A DNA stretch of 12,479 nt from Actinomycetota bacterium (GTDB lineage: Bacteria; Actinomycetota; Actinomycetes; Nanopelagicales; Nanopelagicaceae). A program made the position numbers and the translations under genes. Each line of letters begins with the position of its first letter. The stretch's first letter is position 1. The stretch lies in the NCBI GenBank assembly GCA_009704515.1, contig WLDZ01000016.1, positions 1 through 12,479 of the forward strand. Direction: 5' to 3'. Shown here one piece after another: positions 1 through 6,135 of the stretch. The notes under the pieces are model-generated. The model had not been told where the DNA came from. It searched no databases and worked only from the letters and a program-made list of their open reading frames with translations.

Positions 1-303
1 ATCGTTGAAGTTTCAATTGAAGCGCCACTTAAGCAGATCGCAATCAATGCTGGTCTCGAAGGTGGAGTTATTGTTGAGAAGGTTCGCCATCTCGAAGCAG
101 GCTTCGGTCTTAACGCTGCAACAGGTGAGTACGTAGATATGATCAAGGCAGGCATCATTGATCCAGCTAAGGTCACACGTTCTGCACTTCAAAATGCAGC
201 TTCAATTGCAGCTCTCTTTATTACAACCGAGGCAGTAATTACAGATAAGCCAGAGCCAAAGGGTGCGCAAGCGCCACAAGGCGGCGGAGATATGGATTTT
301 TAA
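1..303 (+). CDS. groL: Chaperonin GroEL, C-terminal 100 residues (5' end outside window)
   Basis: The open frame entering the window reads [22 protein letters not shown] and on to a TAA at 301-303. This is the C-terminal equatorial domain of the 60-kDa chaperonin. Recognisable family stretches are [26 protein letters not shown] (the usual G(F/Y)(G/D)xNAATGEY), [21 protein letters not shown] and [14 protein letters not shown]. GroEL forms the double-ring ATP-driven folding chamber in the cytoplasm. The tail is short and reads [13 protein letters not shown] rather than a long GGM repeat, which is common in actinobacterial paralogues with a normal tail ending. Only the last 100 codons are visible, so whether groES is adjacent cannot be said. 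DUF3027 starts 33 nt downstream on the same strand. Identity is certain; paralogue number is unknown. Confidence 0.96.
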   Translation: MVEVSIEAPLKQIAINAGLEGGVIVEKVRHLEAGFGLNAATGEYVDMIKAGIIDPAKVTRSALQNAASIAALFITTEAVITDKPEPKGAQAPQGGGDMDF

Positions 304-318
304 GTCCTTAAAAATCCA
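293..318. repeat. Perfect 12-bp inverted repeat spanning the groEL stop codon
   Basis: TGGATTTTTAAG (293-304) is followed by TC and then its exact reverse complement CTTAAAAATCCA (307-318). The groEL TAA (301-303) lies inside the left arm. The RNA hairpin would be AU-rich with a small loop and no U-tract after it, so it is not a convincing terminator. AAGTCC (302-307) can alternatively pair with GGACTT (327-332), which lies just before the TTG start of the next gene. Seen directly; any role in mRNA stability or in setting expression of the downstream gene is inference. Confidence 0.6.
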
Positions 319-336
319 ATAGAAATGGACTTCTAA

Positions 337-999
337 TTGAAGAGCTTTAACGCAGAATCGTTTGCACGAGATGCCGCACTTGCTGATGCAGAATTTGCAT
401 CACAAGTGGGTAATTTCGTCTCTGTCGAACACGACGACGATAATCGCGTTGCTACATATCTCTTCGAAGCAGAAATCGCTGGTTATAAGGGTTGGCGCTG
501 GGGAATCACAATTGCAAAGGTCGATGAAGATACAGATCCAACAATCTGTGACGTTGTAGTTCTTCCAGGTCCAGATTCTCTAATTGCCCCTGATCACATT
601 CCATATCGTGATCGAATTGAACCAGCAGATATAACTCCTGGAGTAATTGTTCCTAGCCTGGCCGATGATTCACGTCTTGTACCGGGCGCAGCTGTGTTGC
701 CACAAGATGAAGATCTTGATGCAACGCAAATATTTGATCTTGGTTTGATGCGTCCGCGCGTTCTCTCTATCGAAGGTAGAGATCAAGCAAGTAAGCGTTG
801 GTATTCATCAGATCGTGGCCCAGCAACACCGCTGGCAGAGCAAGCTCCAAAGCCATGTCATTCATGTGGCTTCTTCGTACCTTTGGCGGGCTCATTGCGC
901 TCATCCTTTGGAGTCTGCGCAAATGCGATTGCACCTGACGATGCACGCGTAGTTTCCCTTGATCACGGGTGCGGCGCGCATAGCGAAGCGACCCTGTAG
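337..999 (+). CDS. DUF3027 family protein with C-terminal four-cysteine zinc-ribbon-like motif
   Basis: A 220-residue protein that I recognise as the actinobacterial DUF3027 family; its function is unknown. Family-like blocks are GYKGWRWGITIAKV (about 49-62), VVVLPGPDSLIAP (73-85), IEPADITPGVIVPSLADDSRLVPG (94-117) and a C-terminal PCHSCGFFVPLAG block. Cysteines 174, 177, 194 and 212 (CxxC-x16-C-x17-C) look like a structural zinc site. There is no signal peptide or membrane segment, so it is likely cytoplasmic. The start is TTG at 337, directly after an in-frame TAA (334-336); no earlier start is possible and later ones would trim the conserved N-terminal part. The ribosome binding site is weak (GGA at 327-329), so it may depend on translation of groEL 33 nt upstream. 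A cold-shock gene follows 125 nt later. The zinc ribbon hints at nucleic-acid or protein binding, which is inference. Confidence 0.9.
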   Translation: MKSFNAESFARDAALADAEFASQVGNFVSVEHDDDNRVATYLFEAEIAGYKGWRWGITIAKVDEDTDPTICDVVVLPGPDSLIAPDHIPYRDRIEPADITPGVIVPSLADDSRLVPGAAVLPQDEDLDATQIFDLGLMRPRVLSIEGRDQASKRWYSSDRGPATPLAEQAPKPCHSCGFFVPLAGSLRSSFGVCANAIAPDDARVVSLDHGCGAHSEATL

Positions 1000-1065
1000 C
1001 TAGACGAGCCTGTAGCAAATAATCGACTACCGCCAAGCTCTTAATTTGAGATAAAGTATCCCCCT

Positions 1066-1088
1066 GCCCGAGATCCCCATCGGCTTTT
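1066..1088 (+). terminator. Weak possible intrinsic terminator after DUF3027
   Basis: GCCCGA (1066-1071) can pair with TCGGC (1080-1084) with one bulged C, giving a 5-bp GC-rich stem followed at once by TTTT (1085-1088). The stem is short, so this is only a candidate end for the groEL-DUF3027 transcript. The rest of the 125-nt gap (1000-1124) shows no clear -35/-10 pair for the cold-shock gene. Confidence 0.28.
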
Positions 1089-1124
1089 ATCACACGAGAT
1101 ATATCAACTTAAGGAGTAACCACT

Positions 1125-1508
1125 ATGCCTACAGGTCACGTGAAATGGTTCTCTCTCGAAAAAGGTTTTGGCTTTATCTCATCCGATGAAGGTGAAGATG
1201 TTTATCTAGCAGCGACAGCTCTTCCTGCTGGCGTGCCAACAGTTAAGCCTGGCACCAAACTCGAATTCTCTGTTATTGATAGCCGCAAGGGTCCGCAGGC
1301 AATGTCAGTGCATATTATCGACTCACCTGTTTCACTCGCTGAAAATTCACGAGTAAACAATGATGATCTCGCTGCAATGATTGAAGACACAATCAAGATT
1401 CTCGACAAGGTTGGTAACGGCCTTCGTCATGGTCGCCACCCATCAGGTGTCGAAGCAGAGCGTCTTGGTCGCGTATTACGCGGTATTGCAGGCCAGCTAG
1501 AAGCCTAG
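1125..1508 (+). CDS. Cold-shock-domain protein with C-terminal helical extension (actinobacterial 127-residue type)
   Basis: The N-terminal 66 or so residues are a cold-shock (OB-fold) domain: MPTGHVKWFSLEKGFGFIS holds the RNP1 motif KGFGFI (13-18). RNP2 reads DVYLAATAL (25-33), where typical Csp proteins have DVFVHxSAL, so the usual His and one aromatic are replaced by Ala. Residues about 77-127 form a predicted helical extension (NDDLAAMIEDTIKILDKV ... RVLRGIAGQLEA). This matches, from memory, the 127-residue CSD proteins of Streptomyces. CSD proteins bind single-stranded RNA or DNA and act as RNA chaperones; binding may be weaker or different here. AAGGAG (1111-1116) sits 8 nt before the ATG, a strong ribosome binding site suggesting high expression. 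The gene converges with the DUF2530 gene, and the two stop codons overlap in CTAG (1505-1508). Confidence 0.93.
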   Translation: MPTGHVKWFSLEKGFGFISSDEGEDVYLAATALPAGVPTVKPGTKLEFSVIDSRKGPQAMSVHIIDSPVSLAENSRVNNDDLAAMIEDTIKILDKVGNGLRHGRHPSGVEAERLGRVLRGIAGQLEA

Positions 1509-1705
1509 ATTGCGCTGCGCTTATTGCGGCGGATTGAATATCTGATTCCGGTAAGACCGAGTACAACGCCAACTACACAGGTCCAAATGATTTTTGCATC
1601 TGCCCCTGCTGCTAGCGCAACAACTCCAGCTGCAACCCATGCAAATGTGCCTGCAGAAATAAGTGCAACCACTGACGAAATCTTTGTGCGTTCTACTTTA
1701 CTCAT
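1505..1705 (-). CDS. DUF2530 family small membrane protein
   Basis: A 66-residue protein with two hydrophobic segments, about 10-33 (SSVVALISAGTFAWVAAGVVAL) and 38-56 (AKIIWTCVVGVVLGLTGIRY), ending in a basic tail RRNKRSAI. The IWTCVVGVVLGLTGIRYxxRR block is the hallmark I associate with the actinobacterial DUF2530 family, whose function is unknown; it probably sits in the cytoplasmic membrane with the basic tail inside. It is the last gene of the pdxH-serC-MFS operon. Its ATG (1703-1705) overlaps the MFS stop as ATGA, and no Shine-Dalgarno precedes it (upstream reads ACCTTACAGAT), so translation is probably coupled. The overlapping open frame on the other strand lacks family features. Presence next to an MFS permease in the same neighbourhood of other actinobacteria supports it as a real gene. 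Confidence 0.85.
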   Translation of the reverse strand: MSKVERTKISSVVALISAGTFAWVAAGVVALAAGADAKIIWTCVVGVVLGLTGIRYSIRRNKRSAI

Positions 1706-2876
1706 ATCTGTAAGGTATCCGACTTCTCTTCTTCCAACTTTGCAGGTGCTACCAGAACAGCTGTCATTGCAAGCATAATCAAAACAGGCACCATTAGGTA
1801 GGCTCGCGAGATTCCGTATAAGTCACCGAGCACTCCCAGCAAGAAAGGCGCTCCACCAATTGCAATACCAGCTGCAAAAGAGCTCTTACCGATTGCAAGA
1901 TCTGGGCGACCATCGCTATGACTAATAAGTCGAAGTGAAGTCAGTGCGAATTGCATTGAGATTCCGAGTCCAATAAGCAAAAGCATCGCCAAGCTGATTG
2001 CTAGATTGTGTGAGAACCATAGGCCGAAGAAGCCCAACATTTGCGCCACCAAAATAAGTAAGAGTTGGCGATCAAGTGAGAGACGGTGAAGCACCATACC
2101 GCCGTAGAAGCGACCCAACCCCATTCCGGTACCGAGGGCAAAAATTGCAATCGTTGAGATTGCAGCGGTGGCATCAGTTCTATCTCGCACAAGAGCAGCC
2201 GCCCAGAACGCAATTGCAAACTCTGATGAAATCGTTGCAATGAAGCCAAACCAGGTGATCCAGAAGGTCTTTGAAAGCTTTCCGCTCTGTGGCCCATCTT
2301 CGGTAGGGACATGAGCTTCTATAGTTTTATCTCTTCTAAAGAAGTAGAGATAAAAAGCAAGCGGAAGGGCAGCTAAGAGACTGATGCGCCAAAAATGAGG
2401 TGCGGTCTGCGCGATTGTTCCGATAGTTAGTGTGCCAAGGACATATCCAATTGATGCGATTCCATTTGCTTGTGCGACAGCTAACGGTGCACGTGCCCCA
2501 TAATGGCTATTAAGTGAGGTGACAAAAGAGTTAATGACTGTCGATGTTCCGAAACCAGTGAAGAAAGCGGCGAGAATCGTCAATTGAACTGGCTCAAGAA
2601 ATGAGATTGCAATCAAACCAAATGAAAAAATCCATAAACCGATCCAACCTGCATTCGGCCTGCCAAAACGATGAGTTAGCCAAGGATTGCTAAGTCCCGC
2701 TGCAATTGCTGCAATTCCCATTGAAGTACCGTGTAATCCAGCGATTGTGAGTGAAGTACCTTGATCGGCACGCAATAGTGGAAGAGCGGGTCCAAACCCA
2801 CCGAGAAAGAAATTTACAGCAACAGTTTGAAGTGCAATCGTCCAGAAGAAACGATCGCGATCGAGCTTGGCTGGCA

Positions 2877-2877
<1 letters not shown>
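1702..2877 (-). CDS. Major facilitator superfamily permease, substrate unknown
   Basis: A 391-residue protein with about twelve hydrophobic segments in two six-helix halves. They are separated by a charged cytoplasmic loop near residues 181-203 (RRDKTIEAHVPTEDGPQSGK). A signature-like cytoplasmic loop between helices 2 and 3 reads GLSNPWLTHRFGRPNAGW (61-78). Length and layout are normal for a 12-TM MFS transporter working as a cation-coupled symporter or antiporter in the cytoplasmic membrane; nothing seen fixes the substrate. Its ATG (2875-2877) overlaps the serC TAA (2877-2879) by one base, and its TGA overlaps the next ATG, so it is translationally embedded in the operon. No Shine-Dalgarno is visible before its start. 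Co-location with serC could suggest amino-acid or metabolite export, but that is a guess. Confidence 0.88.
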
Positions 2878-4001
<1,124 letters not shown>

Positions 4002-4712
4002 CTAAGGATAGTACCTATTCACGCTCCACTTTGCCCCTGGGTTATCCCGCTCGTAGCGCATGCGGTCATGTAATCTCGAATAACGCCCCTGCCAGAATTC
4101 AATTTCAATAGGCAACACACGAAAGCCGCCCCAATGTGGTGGGCGCGGGACAACGCTTCCTTGCGGCCATTTTTCGGCAGCTCCAGCAAAACGTTGTTCT
4201 AGCTCTTCGCGAGAGGCAAGTGGAGATGATTGCGCCGAAGCCCATGCACCAATCTGTGATGACCAAGGTCTGGTTGAAAAGTATTCATCAGATTCAGATT
4301 CAGCAATCTTTGATGTGAGACCAGAAATTGATACCTGTCGTTCCATGGGATACCAAGGAAAGAGCAATGTGACCTGTGAATGCATTTCAATCGCAGCTGA
4401 TTTACGTGAGTTGTAATTTGTAAAGAAAGTAAAGCCGCCCTGCGAAATATCTTTAAGCAAGACAGTACGAGTTGTAACAGCATCGTTACCGTTGTGATCG
4501 GTGCCTAGAGTTGAGAGCACCATGGCATTTGCTTCAACAATAAAGGCATTAGCAACAGCATCACCAAGCCATAAATTGAATGTTTCAAATGGGTCGGCTG
4601 GCATATCGGTCAGCCCAACTTCGCCATAAGAACGGCGCATGGCAGAGATGGCCTCGCGGCTCAGATCTGGCTCAGACGGGATACCAATACTCATAGGTGT
4701 ATCGAACCTCAC
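4002..4712 (-). CDS. pdxH: Pyridoxamine/pyridoxine 5'-phosphate oxidase
   Basis: A 236-residue FMN enzyme oxidising PNP or PMP to pyridoxal 5'-phosphate with oxygen. Landmarks in order are DPFETFNLWL (40-49), TRTVLLKDIS (81-90, FMN phosphate contact), FTFFTNYNSRKS (94-105, FMN), STRPWSSQIGAWAS (146-159), and PHWGGFRVLPIEIEFWQGRY (192-211) followed by RLHDRMRYER, whose RLHDR matches the substrate-phosphate Arg/His of E. coli PdxH. The C-terminus is VNRYYP instead of the common RLxP ending, a mild oddity. The start used is GTG at 4712 with AGGGA just upstream; an ATG at 4692-4694 (residue 7) is a plausible alternative. First gene of the minus-strand operon, followed 3 nt later by serC, and divergent from citA. 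No clear promoter is visible in the 135-nt shared upstream region. Confidence 0.95.
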   Translation of the reverse strand: MRFDTPMSIGIPSEPDLSREAISAMRRSYGEVGLTDMPADPFETFNLWLGDAVANAFIVEANAMVLSTLGTDHNGNDAVTTRTVLLKDISQGGFTFFTNYNSRKSAAIEMHSQVTLLFPWYPMERQVSISGLTSKIAESESDEYFSTRPWSSQIGAWASAQSSPLASREELEQRFAGAAEKWPQGSVVPRPPHWGGFRVLPIEIEFWQGRYSRLHDRMRYERDNPGAKWSVNRYYP

Positions 4713-4782
4713 TTTCCCTATCTACGCATCTTCATCGCTATTTACTGCGGTGAGAGTGGGAATAAGCTAAAAATGGTCGCTA

Positions 4783-4819
4783 GCACCCCCAAATCGGGTG
4801 CAGAATTAGGGTGCGATTT
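4783..4819 (+). promoter_or_regulatory. citA 5' leader with mutually exclusive short inverted repeats
   Basis: GCACCC (4783-4788) is complementary to GGGTGC at 4796-4801 and again to GGGTGC at 4809-4814. AAATCG (4791-4796) is complementary to CGATTT (4814-4819). The three possible pairings exclude one another. The stems are only 6 bp, and the ribosome binding site at 4836-4841 lies outside all of them. Seen directly; a regulatory role is inference and weak. Confidence 0.3.
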
Positions 4820-4835
4820 AAGTAAGTCCATCAAT

Positions 4836-4841
4836 AAGGAG
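4836..4841 (+). promoter_or_regulatory. Ribosome binding site that sets the citA start
   Basis: AAGGAG lies 6 nt before GTG 4848-4850. The earlier in-frame ATG at 4773 has no such site, and the 25 extra residues it would add do not resemble the family, so the GTG is preferred. Confidence 0.8.
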
Positions 4842-4847
4842 CTCAAC

Positions 4848-5963
4848 GTGTCAGATGATTTCAAGCCAGGTCTAGAAGGCGTCATTGCTTTTGAATCAGA
4901 GATTGCCGAACCAGATAAAGAAGGTAGTGCGCTCCGTTATCGCGGCGTAGATATCGAAGATCTAGTAGGTCGCGTCTCATTCGGAAACGTATGGGGACTT
5001 CTTGTTGATGATGAATTCAATCCAGGACTTCCTAATGCTGAGCAATTTCCTTTGCCTGTGCACTCTGGTGATGTTCGCGTAGATGTGCAATCAGCAATCG
5101 CAATGCTTGCACCAGCTTGGGGTTTTAAGCCACTTCTCGATATTGATGATGCAGAAGCGCGTAGCAACCTTGCACGCACATCTGTCATGGTTCTTTCTTA
5201 CTTGGCACAAGCAGCCCGCGGAATTATCGCGTCTCCTGTTCCTGAATCAGAGATTGATAAAGCGCATACAGTTGTAGAGCGCATGATGATTCGCTGGCGT
5301 GGAGAGCCTGACCCAGCACATGTTCGCGCAATCGATGCATACTTTGTATCTGCAGCAGAGCACGGAATGAACGCTTCAACCTTTACATCACGCGTTATCG
5401 CATCAACTGGTGCAGATGTTGCAGCAGCGCTATCTGGCGCAATCGGTGCAATGTCAGGTCCGTTGCATGGTGGAGCACCTGCGCGTGTTCTCACAATGAT
5501 TGAAGATGTTGAAAAGAGTGGAAACGCTGAGGCTTACGTTAAGGGTTTACTTGATCGCAAAGAACGTTTAATGGGATTTGGTCACCGTGTCTATCGCGCT
5601 GAAGATCCACGCGCTCGCACTTTGCGTCGCACTGCAAAAGAACTCAATGCACCTCGTTATGCAGTTGCAGAAGCACTTGAGAAGGCAGCGCTTAAAGAAC
5701 TTCGTGAGCGCCAACCAGATCGCGTACTAGAGACAAACGTTGAATTCTGGGCAGCAATCGTTCTGGACTTTGCCGAAGTTCCAGCACCGCTCTTTACCTC
5801 AATGTTTACCGCAGCACGAACTGCCGGTTGGTCAGCACATATTCTTGAGCAGAAGCGCACCGGACGTTTGATCCGTCCATCAGCGCGCTATGTGGGTAAG
5901 AGCGCTCGCAAGCCAGAGGATGTAAAGGGCTGGGATGCCTCAGTGGAGCAACTCCACAAGTAG
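4848..5963 (+). CDS. citA: Citrate synthase, actinobacterial CitA type
   Basis: A 371-residue enzyme from the GTG start, condensing oxaloacetate with acetyl-CoA to citrate at the TCA cycle entry; 2-methylcitrate synthesis is a less likely alternative. The N-terminus FKPGLEGVIAFESEIAEPDKEG and ALRYRGVDIEDLVG match mycobacterial CitA as I recall it. Active-site elements are AAEHGMNASTF (H172), SGPLHGGAPARV (H207) and MGFGHRVYRAEDPR (H246). The position of the catalytic Asp of E. coli GltA (NVDFYSG) reads NVEFWAA, so it is Glu (E299), which I believe is usual in this lineage. ARTAGWSAHILEQ and GRLIRPSARYVG close the CoA/citrate site. An in-frame ATG at 4773 would add 25 residues (4773-4847) without support. 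Divergent from pdxH; transcription ends at the strong terminator 36 nt downstream. Confidence 0.95.
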   Translation: MSDDFKPGLEGVIAFESEIAEPDKEGSALRYRGVDIEDLVGRVSFGNVWGLLVDDEFNPGLPNAEQFPLPVHSGDVRVDVQSAIAMLAPAWGFKPLLDIDDAEARSNLARTSVMVLSYLAQAARGIIASPVPESEIDKAHTVVERMMIRWRGEPDPAHVRAIDAYFVSAAEHGMNASTFTSRVIASTGADVAAALSGAIGAMSGPLHGGAPARVLTMIEDVEKSGNAEAYVKGLLDRKERLMGFGHRVYRAEDPRARTLRRTAKELNAPRYAVAEALEKAALKELRERQPDRVLETNVEFWAAIVLDFAEVPAPLFTSMFTAARTAGWSAHILEQKRTGRLIRPSARYVGKSARKPEDVKGWDASVEQLHK

Positions 5964-5998
5964 ACTCTAAAAATAGACCAGCCGTATAACGATTTGAT

Positions 5999-6025
5999 AA
6001 ACGCCCCGCTTAGCGGGGCGTTTTT
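5999..6025 (+). terminator. Strong intrinsic terminator after citA
   Basis: AAACGCCCCG (5999-6008) pairs perfectly with CGGGGCGTTT (6014-6023) around the loop CTTAG, and the T-run covers 6021-6025. This isolates citA from the maltodextrin cluster, so malE must have its own promoter. Confidence 0.93.
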
Positions 6026-6042
6026 CATTGCCAGGACCGTGT

Positions 6043-6059
6043 TTGCAATTGACTTGCAA
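6043..6059 (+). promoter_or_regulatory. Candidate MalR/LacI-family operator overlapping the malE -35 element
   Basis: TTGCAA (6043-6048) and TTGCAA (6054-6059) flank TTGAC. Since TTGCAA is its own reverse complement, the whole is an inverted repeat with centres 11 bp apart, about one helical turn. Streptomyces MalR sites contain the related CTTGCA(G/A) motif (from memory). TTGACT (6049-6054) within it is a good -35. A -10 at the right distance is poor (TCAACT, 6072-6077), so the exact promoter is uncertain. TTGCAA alone is common in this AT-leaning, GCA-rich sequence; the paired arrangement in the intergenic region is the support. Confidence 0.55.
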
Positions 6060-6062
6060 CAG

Positions 6063-6092
6063 CTAATCGGGTCAACTAAGGCTACTAATCGG
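6063..6092 (+). repeat. Direct repeat CTAATCGG, 22-bp period, in malE leader
   Basis: CTAATCGG occurs at 6063-6070 and exactly again at 6085-6092, two helical turns apart, between the candidate operator and the malE ribosome binding site. It may be a second protein-binding site or lie in the 5' UTR. It could also be chance in so short a word. Confidence 0.4.
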
Positions 6093-6124
6093 TAGGCCGA
6101 CCCTCGGAACCTACTTGATAATTT

Positions 6125-6130
6125 GGAGGA
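6125..6130 (+). promoter_or_regulatory. Ribosome binding site that sets the malE start
   Basis: GGAGGA lies 5 nt before ATG 6136-6138, and translation from there begins directly with a classic MKKR signal peptide. An in-frame TTG at 6115 is therefore rejected as start. Confidence 0.85.
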
Positions 6131-6135
6131 AATAT

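Noticed and set aside
993..1016. Direct repeat CCTGTAGC at 993-1000 and 1009-1016
   Set aside because: Eight bases only, one copy inside the end of DUF3027; no symmetry or promoter context, so probably chance.
767..1093. 108-codon open frame on the minus strand across the DUF3027 end and the spacer
   Set aside because: No recognisable family, no ribosome binding site, and most of it is antisense to the conserved DUF3027 zinc-ribbon region.
1524..1778. 84-codon plus-strand frame over the DUF2530 gene and the end of the MFS gene
   Set aside because: Low-complexity Ala/Thr/Pro composition typical of an antisense shadow; the minus-strand frame carries the family motif.
4741..4768. TTTACT / TAAGCT as a citA promoter
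   Set aside because: 16-bp spacing is acceptable but the -10 matches only three positions; too weak to list as a feature.
4773..4847. 25-residue N-terminal extension of citrate synthase from ATG 4773
   Set aside because: No ribosome binding site at that ATG, no resemblance to the family, and a strong AAGGAG before GTG 4848.
5198..5494. Long minus-strand frame inside citA
   Set aside because: Antisense to the catalytic core of citrate synthase; Ala/Ser/Arg-rich shadow without motifs.
6117..6122. GATAAT as a -10 box for malE
   Set aside because: Good match to TATAAT but no -35 at 16-18 bp upstream, and it would place the transcript start at the ribosome binding site.
6115..6135. Seven-residue malE extension from TTG 6115
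   Set aside because: It overlaps the GGAGGA ribosome binding site and would put IIWRKY before a normal MKKR signal peptide.
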